From: Lobosporangium transversale
Taxonomy: Eukaryota; Mortierellomycota; Mortierellomycetes; Mortierellales; Mortierellaceae
Reading direction: 5' to 3'
NCBI RefSeq assembly: GCF_002105155.1
Contig: NW_019029007.1
Span: forward strand, 450,054 to 514,053
Length of the DNA stretch: 64,000 bases
Shown in pieces: positions 35,064-46,859 of the stretch. Both the position numbers and the translations under genes were made by a program. Below the pieces are notes generated by a model, which saw only the letters and a program-made list of their open reading frames with translations, searched no databases and was not told the DNA's origin. Positions within the stretch are counted from its first letter, which is position 1; each line of letters begins with the position of its first letter.

Positions 35064-35616
35064 TCACATCTTTGCTCGTTGAGGCTTTGAAGAATATCCA
35101 AAAAAGATGGGTGAAATCCTTGCAGGGTCCATTGTTGTAAAGGAAGGATGGGAAGGTAATGATGATGGAGGGGGTAGCGATGATGTGTGAGGTTGAGGTT
35201 GTGGTTGTGGTTGTGATGATGTAAAAGCGCGAGTCATGGTTGTATGGCTCCTCCGTTGCTGGAAAAACAGACCCGAAAAGGCTGGATGCAATAGAGATGG
35301 ATCTACCATTGTAAGGAAAAAAATAAAAATAAAAAATAATAAAGATTCATTAATAAAGTGTATGCACTAAGAAGCAAATGTTCATATCATAGACAATATC
35401 GTTCAACTTTATCCCTATAGCGATTTTAACCATGTAAAAAAGAAAAGAAATATAAGCTTTACCAATATTAGGGCCCTGCTGGATTTTTTGCATTGGATAG
35501 TGTTGAGAGATATGAGGAGGAGCTCTTCGTGCGGGACAGTCTAGTGGACAACAGGTAGAGTAGTGTTGATGTGCTCTTTGGTGAGCAGGCGATCCGCTAC
35601 TGAGATGAGGAAACAT
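35064..35616 (-). CDS. Small Pro/Gln/Ser-rich protein, two exons
   Basis: No family is recognised. Exon 1 starts at the ATG 35614-35616 with MFPHLSSGSPAHQRAHQHYS and runs through CPARRAPPHISQHYPMQKIQ to QQGPNI. The donor is gtaaagct near 35460. The acceptor atggtag near 35304 restores the frame to give DPSLLHPAFSGLFFQQRRSH and TTMTRAFTSSQPQPQPQPHT. The protein ends near SPIFFGYSSKPQRAKM at 35064-35066. About 130 residues, no membrane span, no known motif. The joined frame across a canonical intron is the main support. Plus-strand frames here are antisense shadows. Confidence 0.5.
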
Positions 35617-36008
35617 TCTCCTTTCTGAGAATGATTTTGAGTCAAATTTATTGTTGCTTGTTGAAGAATGAAGGGAAGAATGAAGAAAGGAACTTACATG
35701 TGCTGTTAAAATATCACTTTCCTTTTTCGGGATTAAACCTACTGCACGTCATACACGTAGGAAAAAGAACTAGCAGTCACGCGTCAGGCAGGCGTCAGGG
35801 CAAAAAAGACCATCATCTCATTAACAATGTCTTCAGTGAAAGCGTCTCATCCTCCATCCTTATATAGCACCATTTCCGTAACGTGTTTACCCAGGACCCT
35901 TGTATCCTAACTACCCAATTAGCAACAACCAACATTAGAAAATCACGATGGTAAACCATAATCCATGATGGACTAGATGGAATACTTGTATCAGGATAAA
36001 CGAACGAC
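35617..36008. promoter_or_regulatory. Divergent region between the small protein gene and delta-COP
   Basis: About 390 bp separate the 5' ends of the two divergent genes. No motif beyond short AT-rich runs is recognised; the promoter role is inferred from layout. Confidence 0.35.
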
Positions 36009-38043
36009 ATGTTGGTTATTTGGTTAATAAAAAAAAAAGAAAAAAAAAAGAAAAGAAAGAAGAGCAGGACCAGTTGCTGAAAGAATCACTCATCACCTCA
36101 ACTGTCAATAGGTTGTTCTCGCAATCTCTGTCTGCACCAAGAGCGGCAAAGGTAAAAAAGAAGATCATGGAGTTTCTACCAACCTGACCTGTACCCTTTG
36201 TTTTGCTCACATTACACTCTTTGTTTCCCATCCTTCCTTCGCGCCGTAAACAATGCTTTAGCTCTCATCTCGCGTCAATTCCGTGAGATGACAAGAGCCA
36301 GGATTGAGGGCCTGATTGCTTCCTTCCCAAAATTGACTAGCAGTGGACAACAACATACTACCATTGAGACAGAGCATGTGCGATATGTTTACCAGCCATT
36401 GGAGGACTTGTTTGTGTCCTCATCACCAATAAGCAATCCAACATTCTTCAAGGTATGATGCGAATGTTCATTGCATTCACGGAGCAAGCAAGCCAACCTC
36501 ATCCTCAGTTTTTTTTTTTTTTTTTTTTTTGCTCTTTTTTATATATATAATTTTTGTATTCTATGCTCACCTGATAAATAACGGCTGTGTTCCAATTAGA
36601 TATTGACACGTTGCAATTGGTCTCCCGAGTTGTGTCCTCGATCTGTAGACCTACTGATGCTCGTGAGATTGACAGAAACGCGTTCGAACTGCTCAGCTCG
36701 TTTGACGAAATCATTTCGCTAGGAATATAGGGAGAACGTCAATCTGGCACAGGTCGCCAGCATTTCCGAGATGGAAAGTCATGAAGAAAAGATTCAGGAG
36801 ATGATCGAGAAGGTAAAAGGAAAATTGTGAAAAAAAAAAAACACCCGTAACCATTTAAAACCTTTCTGAGTCGATCAACCATTAGCCTGTCTTTACCATC
36901 TTTCCCACCATTCTAATTTGAAATATTTTTGTTTGGGAATTGATGTCATTTGAACCGAGTAGAACAAGGAACGCGAGGCCAAGGAAGAGCTCAAGCGAAG
37001 GGCAAAGATCCTGGATCTTGCAGAGGAAGGAGCAGCGAAAGAACATGGGCGGCATGGGCGGCATGGCATGGGAGGCGGTTATGGCCAAGGAATGGGTGGT
37101 GGATATGGCCAGAGTCCTATGGGCTTTGGCAGTCAATCCGGTATGGTATGGGTGGCATGGGTGGTATGGGTAGCATGGGAGGTAATCAGGGTTACGAATC
37201 TCCTGTTCCTTCGGATGATGGCCTCTCTAGATTCAAGTAAGGGCACTGTGAAACTTTTTTTTAAGCTCATGATGGAGTTGGAAATAGAACTAACAACACT
37301 GTTTCATAATCCGAAATAGCAACCCTGCCCCCAAGGCGGCACCAGCAACAAAAGCAAGAGGAATGCAGCTCGGTCGCAAACAAAACAACACAGATTTGTT
37401 TGAATCATTGCGTTCAGAAGTGGAATCAGTACCTGTTAGTCAACAACAACAGCCGCAACATGTCCCAGCTCAGTCCAATTATTCTGCACCCACTCAACCT
37501 GACTTTCCTATGGAGAGCGTACATGTTCATATCGAAGAGAAGATCACAATGGTTGCTAATAGAGATGGTGGTCTGGAGAACATGGAAGTGAAAGGTGATC
37601 TGATGCTCCGTGTCTCAGACCCCTCTTTCACAAAGATCAGTCTCTCTCTCAGTCATTTGGATGATTCGAGCATCCAGTTCAAGGTAAGACTTTTTTTTGT
37701 ACAGACAGGCAAAACCAAAAATCAAAAAAGAGTTGAATGATTCTATTAACGTAATCTTCCCTTTGTTTTTGTTTTCTACTTTTTACTTTGCTTTGCTTTT
37801 ATACTATGCCCGTAGACCCACCCCAACGTTAACAAGGTCTTGTTCAATAGCAACAAGGTTATTGCTTTCAGAGATTCTTCAAAAGAGTTCCCACTCAACA
37901 ACTCCTACAGGAGTATTACGATGGAGATTCCTCAGCAAGGATGAGACTCTATTCCCTTGTCAAGTACGTTTAAATCTTTTTTTTTTTTTTTTTTTTTTTT
38001 ATCTCTGGCAGGACTTGGAAAACTATGATCGTGCATTTTCTGA

Positions 38044-38081
<38 letters not shown>

Positions 38082-38712
38082 AAACATTAGTTAATTGTTG
38101 GCCATCTCCTGCTGGGGATGGCTCATGCGATGTTAATATGAATACCAGTTGGAAAATGAGGCTATGGAATTCAAGAACGTCAACATCATCATTCCTATCC
38201 CGTATGTTCTCTCTTTTTTTTTGGATATTGTTTCTTTTTTTTTTTTTTTTATTTTTTTTTATACTAATAGTTAATTTTATGAAACTAATTTTCATTTTAC
38301 CACTTTAACTATCTTTCATTTTTAGACAAGGAACAAGCCCCACAGTCGGTGAAGCGGATGGTCATACTTGTAGATCGTCAACAAAGCGCGTTGATCTGGC
38401 AATTGCCCTCTATCAGCTCTTCGAATCCATCAGGCACATTGGAGTTCAACTGTCAGGGCGAGGACGCAGAAAGCTTCTTCCCAGTTTCTGTTCAATTTGA
38501 GAGCAGCGTCTCATTTGTGATGTCGATGTATGTATCATAAGAACCAGCAAAGTCTATATTTATGCAAATATATAATGTCTAATAACTTTTTTTTTTTTTT
38601 TTTTTTTTTGAATGATATATAGGTCACTGCTGTCACGCTGGTCGCCGACGGCTCGGAAGTGGTTTTCTCCAAGCAGAGCATTTTGACACCAATTGAGTAC
38701 AGTGTCGTCTAG
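36009..38712 (+). CDS. RET2: Coatomer subunit delta (delta-COP)
   Basis: Delta-COP is part of the COPI coat for Golgi-to-ER retrograde vesicles. The N-terminal longin domain reads [14 protein letters not shown] (from 36112), [20 protein letters not shown], then [13 protein letters not shown] and [31 protein letters not shown] and [17 protein letters not shown] follow, then a helical linker [20 protein letters not shown] and a Gly/Met-rich stretch. The C-terminal mu-homology domain contains [87 protein letters not shown] and [11 protein letters not shown], with the TAG at 38710-38712. At least six introns are present, several with T20-T30 runs. The start is uncertain: an ATG at 36009 next to a possible first intron. 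Several one-base frame breaks are present. Confidence 0.92.
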
Positions 38713-39085
38713 ATTCTTTAGTTTCCAACTACAACAACAATAACGACAACAAAAAAAAAGGAAAGAAAAGAAAAAAGAGTGGATTAATATATTGAAGACC
38801 AATGGGGCTCTTGTGTGCGACATGGCGCATCCATGAAGAAAGTAGTAAATCAGAGCCATTCAGGAAAAAAAACATAAAGCATTAAAATTTTTATAATTAT
38901 ATCGTGAGAGATGGGTATTTACAATTCTTTTGATAAACATTTTGACTCCATTGTCGCATTGATTGTCTGATATAAAATTTTCAATCCTCATTTTACTACA
39001 TACTAAATCCCGGTCATCACATTATGACAAATTATTCTTTTATTATGACATCTAAAATATTGAAGACTAGGATTCTACAATCACT

Positions 39086-40978
39086 TTACAACCGCAGTGC
39101 CTGGACAGTCCTTCCAAATCCAACAGCAATCCAGTCCGGACAGAGCTTGACCATGCAATCTGATTGACTTCCCCTCCTACATTGGCTGCGCGGAAAGGTT
39201 CGTGCAAACACACGGGTTGTGGATGCTGGAGGGACTTTTTGCGTTCGAACTACTGTTACGGCTGAAGTTGCTTTGCCGTGATGATGTTCCAAGTCCTCGC
39301 CTTTATCGTTCCTATTTGATTCACTTCCCAGATAAACACCTGATGATCATCGCCTATTTTTTTTTTTTTTTTTTTGAGGAGATATAAAATATTGAGTTAT
39401 GGCCGCATTTCAATATAGATTAAAGCAAGTCAAGTCGAGTCAAGCAAAGTGCGGAATTGTACGCTTATTCGTACGGCAAACTAAAAATACTTACTTCCGG
39501 TGGCGATCTCAGAGCTCCCAATAGGTGACCATGCCATACAATTAACAGCACCTTTATGTCCTCGCAGTTCAGAAATCGGAATACCTGGGACACGGATATC
39601 CAGAATTTGTACACTTGAAGAATCCATGTGAAAAGTTGAAAGGTAATTAGGATCCAATTTGGTTAAACGAGAGTCGTAAAATGGTACAGGTGGTTGAGCA
39701 GCCATTTGGGGATTGCTGGATTGCATTCCTGGGATAGAAGATGTCGTCTCGTAAATGATCGTTGAGTTTCCAATGCTCTGAGGTCGAACATACGCACGCT
39801 TCCATCTGCACCCACACTAGCAAATATATCCGAGTTGTTATTTGCAAATGTAACGTCGTAAAACCTCCTTGTCGTGCGCAATCAGTTGAGTCTTTGCCTG
39901 TTGTGTCTCTACATTCCACACAGTGCATGTTGTATCGATAGAACTGGTAACAATGAGCGCCGGATCAAATGTAATTCCATCAAAAGATGTCAGAGTGCAC
40001 AAAAATTTGCCTTTGTCTAAAAATTTGCAATGACAACGAGAAGAGTAGCCTTATTTGTCAACATATATTTCTCTCCGAGTTCACGCTATTATAAGCTCAA
40101 CAACAATCACCTGTAGTTACAAGTTAACGGAGGGAGAAAAAAAAAACTAATATGTATGCTTACATTAGCAGTAGTACTGCTCTTTGTGCGAGTTGTTGTC
40201 TGATAACTGTGAGGATGTCTTCGTCCTATTGTGTTGCTGCTCTCGTTCTGATCGGGATCATCCTTAAGATCCCATAACCGCAAATAATCGCCTGTTGTTG
40301 CCAAAAGATCGTATGGTCTTCGATGTCCACCCTACATTGTTGGATAAGAATTCATTTGGTTCAACAACAGCATTTAATAAGTATCTGTTAGAATTGTTTT
40401 ATTTTTTTTTTTTCCCAAGTTATCGACATGTCAATGTCCTTCATGTTTTCCTTAATTTACCTTGTATGGTTCCCATTTGATTCTGGTTACAGGGTACTGT
40501 TGATAGTTCGTTTCTGCTATTGCAACCCAGTCAGACATAGAGGTAGGATTGTAATCTCTGCCCTCGCTCCCAGCAAATTCTTGTAGTGTAATGACTTGAA
40601 TCTAATATTCCCATATAAAATAAAGAAGAGGTCTTCCATTCTCATCAACATCTGAGAAACAAGAATGAAATACATGGATATGTTGCTTCTATGGCCTTGT
40701 AGTGAGGATCGAAAAAAAATTAAATAAAATAAAATTAACCTTGTTGCTTCCATCCTCAATAAAACTTCCAACAGCTAGCCTAAGAGCTTCTCGTTCTGTA
40801 GCTGGTTGGACCAATCGAGACCATAGACTGGCCATGGTGCAGAATAGTTGAGGATTTCTTTGCGTGGATGTCTAAAGGAGGATGACGATGACGATAGTGG
40901 ACCTGATGCAACAGGTGAAGACGAAAGCCCATAGCCTTGAGCAAAGCTCGTTGGCACTGAAGTGTTTTGAGATGACAT
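39086..40978 (-). CDS. WD40-repeat protein, DCAF7/WDR68 (LWD/AN11) family
   Basis: Proteins of this family are single-propeller scaffolds that link DYRK/HIPK kinases and CUL4-DDB1 to substrates. The start is the ATG 40976-40978. After a Ser-rich leader come HPRKEILNYSAPWPVYGLDW, then LAVGSFIEDGSNK, YPVTRIKWEP, YDLLATTGDYLRLWDLKDD, IVTSSIDTTCTVWNVETQQA, KTQLIAHDKEVYDVTFANNN, DIFASVGADGSVRMFDLRAL, RLTKLDPNYLSTFHMDSSSV, ISELRGHKGAVNCMAWSPIG and DHQVFIWEV. The C-terminus has EVNQIAWS and PDWIAVGFGRTVQALRL with the TAA at 39086-39088. The HPRKEI...APW.VY...W and DPNYL.TF..DS motifs are characteristic of the family. Introns near 39390-39490 and 40010-40170; several frame breaks. Confidence 0.88.
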
Positions 40979-41335
40979 GGTTACTATGTTGTCAGCCAGT
41001 ATCTGGTTATGTGTAGGCTATACGGCTATACACATGAAATGAAATGTTGTTGTCGTTCTTTTTTTTTATTATTTTTTATTTTTTTTCAGCGTAGGCCTTT
41101 AGATGCTCTGAAGAATGTTGGGTAAGTATGTAATGCAGGCGTGAAGTGTAATGGACCGTGCAAATGTCGAGCATAGACTCTTTGAAACATTTATCATGTG
41201 ACTACATCTTCTTAATTGACTATCGGTTGGGCTTTTGGGATTTTGGCGGCCAATAAGAAAAGAGACAGTTGGGTGGTTGTCTCTTTTCTTTCCCGATTAC
41301 TCATTAAACCATCATCAGTTTTTTCTTACGCCCTA
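40979..41335. promoter_or_regulatory. Divergent region between the DCAF7-like gene and MPDU1
   Basis: The two start codons face away from each other, 357 bp apart, so both promoters should lie here. No canonical TATA box stands out; a T/A-rich tract lies at 41060-41088. Confidence 0.4.
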
Positions 41336-42168
41336 ATGCAGTTGCCATTCTTCCTTAAGAAGCCCGCCGTGGCCATCATTGGCGATACGTGTTATACGTC
41401 CTTGATTGAAGATTTTAACTACCGCGATGTCCCTTGCATCAAGTATGCCATCTCAAAGGGTCTAGGGTTTGGAATTGTTGCAGGAGGTGCCATCGTCAAG
41501 GTGCCACAGATCATCAAGATCATTAGCGCTCGCTCTGCTGTCGGTGTCTCACTCTCTTCCTACATGCTCGAGACCCTTGCCTGTGTGATCTCACTTGCCT
41601 ACAATATCCGTCAGAACAACCCCCTTTCCACCTATGGCGGACATTCTTCGTCACAATTCAGAACTTGGCTATCTTGGGTCTGATGCTTCATTACTCTGGC
41701 AAGAACACCACAGCTTTTGTCGTTCTCTCCTCTTTCCTGTTCTTGGGAAACATTCTTGGTAGGACCACACAGTTTACTCAGGTTGATGGGCTGTCATCAC
41801 CTCCGCTTGGGTCTCACCAGGTGCATTGGCCTTTTTGCAGGCTGCCACTATCCCCATCAATTTGTTCTCGAAGGTACCTCAGATCATTGAAAACTACAAG
41901 AACGGAAGTACAGGACAACTCGCAGCATTCACTGTCTTTAATTACTTTGCAGGATCTCTTGCCAGAGTCTACACTACATTTGACAGAAGTAGATGACATC
42001 ATCATCCTATCCGGTTTTATGTTGAGCACGCTTTTCAACTGCATCTTGGCCTTGCAGATGGCTTTGTACTGGAACAACAAGGCCCCTGCTGTACCAGTCA
42101 AGGGCGAGAAGGGAAGCTCCTTGGCGGGTCCATCCGAGACCAAGAAGCGCGTCAAGAAGCTCGATTGA
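41336..42168 (+). CDS. MPDU1: Mannose-P-dolichol utilization defect 1 protein homologue (PQ-loop)
   Basis: MPDU1/SL15 is an ER membrane protein needed for use of dolichol-linked monosaccharides in N-glycan and GPI assembly. The start is the ATG 41336-41338 (MQLPFFLKKPAVAIIGDTCY). The first PQ-loop repeat reads AISKGLGFGIVAGGAIVKVP followed by QIIKIISARSAVGVSLSSYM. Helices YMLETLACVISLAYNIRQNN, LAILGLMLHY and TAFVVLSSFLFLG follow, and the second PQ-loop is LFSKVPQIIENYKNGSTGQL with AAFTVFNYFAGSLARVYTTF. The last helix, FMLSTLFNCILALQMALYWN, precedes a lysine-rich end, TKKRVKKLD. Two frame breaks (near 41640 and 41770) split the open frame. No intron is needed to join the blocks. Length of about 275 residues fits the family. 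Confidence 0.9.
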
Positions 42169-42195
42169 GATGGGTGGTCCAGTGGTCGTTCAGGA

Positions 42196-42610
42196 ATGGA
42201 TAGAGCGTGGCAGCGAGGGAGGGTATTGTGGGAATCTGCAACACAGGGTTACGGAAATGCAGGGGAGACAGATTTTTCAGACGAGGAGATGGGGGATGAT
42301 ATGAATGAAAAGGAAAGAAGATCCAGGACGCGATCACGGGCCATCCGAATGACGCGTTGGCAGCGTATGATAGTCTTACAGATAGGAAGGTTACGATTAC
42401 AGCGGTTGATGGTGGCCGTTGGGGTGGGGTGGCTGGTTTAGTTTACAGTGGTTGATGTACAAGTGGATGACCGAGGTCCAGTTTGAGGGAGCTAGGGATC
42501 GGTTCCGATGGCGACAAGGTTTACATGGTGGACCCATTCGTCCAACTGGGACTCTTCCAAGGACTGGAAATATGGATAATAGCAACATAGTTCTCAAAGT
42601 TTTGCCATAA
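42196..42610 (+). CDS. Possible short gene or gene fragment, unrecognised
   Basis: From ATG 42196 the frame gives MDRAWQRGRVLWES, then TDFSDEEMGDDMNEKER. After a one-base shift near 42320 it continues IQDAITGHPNDALAAYDSLT and VTITAVDGGRWGGVAGLVYS. The composition looks protein-like rather than random, but no family is recognised and the piece starts only 28 bp after the MPDU1 stop. It may instead be 3' untranslated DNA of MPDU1. Confidence 0.25.
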
Positions 42611-43846
42611 TGTTATAAAAGGTTATCAGAAAAAAAAGGAAAAAAAAAATCATTAATTAAAAAGCATTGAAGGGCCAGACCTGCGGGATAACAGCACATG
42701 TCTATCAAAGCACGTTATTGAGATCAGTATGGGATCCGGCCTGGAAAGTGATTATCAGCCATCTCTTCTTACAATGTGCCCGCAGAAATACTCAACATAT
42801 AGATACCAACCACCTTTCAGAATCATGGTTCAGGGGATGACAAAAATAAATTTATGCCAAACTGAGTCAACTATGTTTAAAATGTTGGTTGACAAATACA
42901 TTTTAGATGATATTTCTTTTGTGCCAAGGAAAATGCATGGCCTAGGACTGTCCCACAGTATGGTAGAGAATCGGTGCTTGATTTACGTGTTGTAAAAACT
43001 ACGGTCAGAGAGAATCTTGCTAAGAGAAATGTGTGCGTATAAATATATTTATGATCTTAGCGCTTTGCTATCCTTTCCAGTGGATGGTCATATCCTTTTG
43101 TACGCCGGAGGACCGAGCAAAGAGTCACTCTATTACTGGAGGTATAGATAACATCGCCCCTCTATCTTGTTTATGCCCTAATAACGAAAATAAAGAAGCA
43201 AATGTACTGCTTTTATTATGCCTTTTTTTTTTTTTTTTTTTACTATTACTCCAAAACACTGATTGAACGATATTTAATAATGATTCTTTTCCATATAGGT
43301 TTGATAGGTATATTGTGGAAGCTTGTGGAGACACAAATACAATGTACGAAGTCTCCATGGTCTAGAAATTGGCAACGAAATTTATAGCAATGAAGTGTTG
43401 AAATGTTGATAGTGATTTGAATGAGAGGCAATGAGTAAATAGCATTGAGGGATTGAAGAGCGAGAGACTACTGACGTCTTTAAATGAGAGGTACTTAGGA
43501 AAGAAAGGATAGACGAGAGAAGGAAGAAGGAAGAGGCGATCTTTTATTTCCTATTCTGCACCTGTTCATGATGGGAACACCAATAAATTCTACATGTAAA
43601 CATTGTGGTGGCAAGTGGAGCAGGAGCGAGGATAGGAAGCCAAGAATAGTTTTATTCAGAGTGAGCTTTTCTATACTTCTTCGGCTTGGAGAGTAGTAAT
43701 CTTCATATCAACGTTGCTAGGCAGATAGAACGATGGGTTCAATATCTTAGACGTTTTAACATCGCGGCACGTGCGCCAAAAATTGAATAATTGACCATGT
43801 TTGTCTCAGATGCATCGCCATCATCAGCACAAGCATCCTTCTTCCC
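42611..43846. other. Intergenic, no gene supported
   Basis: Contains a poly(A) near 42640-42652 and a poly(T) at 43222-43240. An 88-codon plus frame at 42729-42995 shows no motif. The 3' part is the presumed promoter of the F-box gene. Confidence 0.4.
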
Positions 43847-45390
43847 ATGAACAATAAAGTGAATCTCTTGGATCTCCCAGAAATCATCTCGCATGTTGGT
43901 CGCTTTCTCGATCAGAATGACCACCTGATCTGCATTCGCGTCTCCAAGATATTTTACTCTACTCTTATCAGGTCCATATGGAGGACAATCTTGGTTTCAT
44001 CTGTACAAGGATATCCATCTGGCGAAGCACTGCAGAACAACAAGAAATACATAGAAGGGATTAGACTATATGGCGACATTCCAAAGGAGTATTGGTCTTG
44101 CAGGGATGTCATCGCCTCGAGTTCATCGCTACGAAGCAGTGTCAACACGGTACATGCCCGACCCAACCCAACTCTCAAACCTCATCAACTTCATAATTCC
44201 ACCATCACCAGAATTCACTTAACCAGGTATTCGGTTTCGGATGAGCTCTGGCAGACACTTCTGGGATGCACCAATCTCGAGCGCCTAGAAATAGCTTACA
44301 CGCGTACAAATGCCAACATCGATCTATTTTTTCAAGTCTGCAAGAGACTTCGACACTTGGATTGGATCATGTATTCTTACACCAGCTACCTTTCAACTTC
44401 CAAAATAGTGAGGCCAGCGAGCATATCTTCCCAAATATGCACACACTAAGTATTAGAAGCGTCAAAATAATCAATCCCCCATATCCGTACACATCATCTT
44501 ATTGTCTCGGCATGTTGGTCAGGGAATGTCCAGGGTTGTGTGCACTGACATTTGACGATGGCACAGAGTCCTACAAAATTGAGCAACCAAAACACAATGA
44601 TTTCCGCAGGGCAGCATTCCTTCAGCATCCCTGGGCACTAACAAACTTATCAGAGTTATGTATGCCTTCTATGATCATAAAAGACGAGGAGCTTGCAGCG
44701 CTTCTCAGACAGATGACTGAATTAAGAAAGCTACAAGTCCCATCTTGTGAACTCGGCCAACTCTCTCTGCAAGAGTTGCTAACTGAAAAACAAGGAATTC
44801 TGAGTAATGGTCATACGATGCGGAAGACAAGGCATCGGAGGCTCTGCGAGACTGTTGAAGTATTGACATTCAATGTACAAAGCGCAGATGGCATTGTTCA
44901 AGCCATTTTATCAAATTGCCCGCGCTTGAAGCGGATGAGAGGATCTAAAGTAACGGTGACAGAGATTGTCAATGGTTCAAGATGGGTGAGCACTAACCTG
45001 ACTGATCTGAATATCTACCTTGAGGCAGACGTTGATCAAGAGACAGCAGAAGGCATGGCGAAGTCGCGTATTGCGTCCAAACAACTCGGAAAGTTGACTC
45101 GACTACGTTATCTTGATCTAACACGACAGAGTCCGAGAATAAGGGGGAAAAACGGACAACTGGATATAAAACTAAGAGCAGGTCTCGATGAGTTAGTCAA
45201 CCTGAAGAACCTGACTTGGCTATGGTTTAGATATGATGGAAGTCAACGATTAGACTTTGAGGATGCAACATGGATTGTGAATAATTGGCCAAACATCGAG
45301 TTCTTGTCTCACTTTCTGATAGACGACGACCTCTCTGTATCCACTTCCGTGGATTCTTTATTCGGTTCACGCAATATTATACGTAGTTAG
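43847..45390 (+). CDS. F-box / leucine-rich-repeat protein
   Basis: The start is the ATG 43847-43849. The N-terminal F-box reads LLDLPEIISHVGRFLDQNDH, LICIRVSKIFYSTLIRSIWR and YPSGEALQNNKKYIEGIRLY, the part expected to bind Skp1. LRR-like segments follow: LHNSTITRIHLTRY, LLGCTNLERLEIAYT, VCKRLRHLDW, MHTLSIRSVKI, LRQMTELRKLQVPSCELGQL, ILSNCPRLKRM, LTDLNIYLEADVD, LGKLTRLRYLDLTRQSPR and LVNLKNLTWLWF. The frame ends at 45388-45390. One frame break in the overlap around 44370-44440 separates two long open frames of 200 and 374 codons. About 513 residues, the usual size for this Mortierella-type family. It is the only near-complete copy among three F-box copies in the window. Confidence 0.85.
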
Positions 45391-45547
45391 ACTAAAGAAA
45401 GAACCACATTATCACTTCATGGTCTGCTATGAATAAAACTCTTTGGACATTCACTTGCCCAAAGTGTGTCTACTTTGCTGATGACAATGCTTCGATCGTG
45501 ACAATAAAAATTTGGAAAAGTCTAAGAATTGATGGTTATTATCTCCG

Positions 45548-45628
45548 ATGATTCAGGGGTGTTGAAGTTATAAAGGCCTCTGGGTCAGTGTTCTATATCT
45601 AATCTGTCGTCTCTTTGCAGGCTGAAGG

Positions 45629-45659
<31 letters not shown>

Positions 45660-46363
45660 CAGTGGAGTTTAAGTAACGTTGACTACAGGGGACAGAATGG
45701 CGATGCTTCATAAATTCAGCCCTTTTTTATTTTTATTTTTTATTTTATTTTATTTTTTTTAGAAAGGCACAACAAGAGATGATAAATATGCTGCCATTTA
45801 GAGAATGGGCATGGCTCACCGGCCTTATCCCCTTTATTTATTCTCTCTCTTCTCTCCTAAGGAAGAGTAGGGCATACTGCCGTGGGAACTATACTGCGCC
45901 AGACTATATCCAAACTGCTTTCTTTTTTTCAGCTTTATTTTTTGGTGACCCTGAACAGTGATATCATCGCCGGGTAGATATATACAGGTAATAATGCGTA
46001 CTTTGAATGTATGCTTTGTATTGTAATTCTACAAAGAATATAAACAATAATAATATAAGCTGCCTGAACGTTCATGGGAACGCTAGCTGTATATAACTAT
46101 TACTATAGCACTCGTTTGACGAGCAGTAGAAAGCTCTAAATGCCAGCGTATTTATCATCTCTTGCCGTGCCTTTCTAAGAAAATAAAAATAAAAAGAGCT
46201 GAATTTATACTATTAGTCATGAAGCACCCCCATTCTGTTCCCTGTAGCCAACGTTACTCATACTCCACTGAAAAAAAGAATGCCTTCAGCCTGCAAAGAG
46301 GCGACAGAGCAGATACAGGTCACCGGCCCAGAGGCCTTTATAACTTCAACACCTCTGAATCAT
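45548..46363. mobile_element. Long imperfect inverted repeat (foldback or inverted LTR-like element)
   Basis: The left arm 45548-45803 and the reverse complement of 46134-46363 share the same ordered blocks: ATGATTCAG, GTGTTGAAGTTATAAAGGCC, CTCTTTGCAGGCTGAAGGCA, CAGTGGAGT, AGTAACGTTG, TAAATTCAGC, TTAGAAAGGCAC, AAGAGATGATAAAT and CATTTAGAG. The arms differ in poly(T) length (about 30 versus 7) and in scattered substitutions. The centre, about 330 bp, has no coding signal. Each arm has TATAAAGG near its outer end. No target-site duplication is obvious next to the outer ends. The element could be a MITE, a foldback element, or two solo LTRs in opposite orientation. Confidence 0.7.
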
Positions 46364-46489
46364 TGAGTGTTTGTAGGAATGAATAGCACGCAGTGCATAT
46401 CTAGCAGATTCAAGTAACCGTCATAATCGCATTGTCGCATTAAAGCGTGCTAGGATGCAGATTTTAAACTAGCTGCTGAATGCGAATTG

Positions 46490-46740
46490 TTAGTTGATAA
46501 GGGTGAATTGTGTCGGGATGGGCCGAGCCCTGCCGCATGCATAGGTCAACAAAGATGAATATGGGGTTTTCTCGCCGTAGCTGGGTTGCATAGTCTCACT
46601 AGACGCGTTCATAATCATCTGCGCTACCCTATTATTCCTTTTATCCCATTCATCGCTTTTTTTTTTAGATACTAATTTATAACAGTAGATCAAAGAGCAG
46701 CTAACTCTATTGGAATCCTTCTTTCTTCGTCATTTCTATT
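46490..46740 (-). pseudogene. Possible copia gag fragment
   Basis: The minus strand reads SDEWDKRNNRVAQMIMNASS followed by ETMQPSYGEKT. The W-x-x-R-x-x-R-A-x-x-x-I-x-x-S-x-x pattern resembles the gag polyprotein of Ty1/copia elements. Only about 40 residues are similar; this is tentative. Confidence 0.25.
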
Positions 46741-46859
46741 AATCAGGCTCTCTTTTCCCGTCAATGTTTTGGATTTTATGTGCTATGTAAATGTGAACGC
46801 ACTGTAACATGGTAAGCGCCTGTAACAACACACGTCCACCAAAGTGGCAGTCCGAAATC

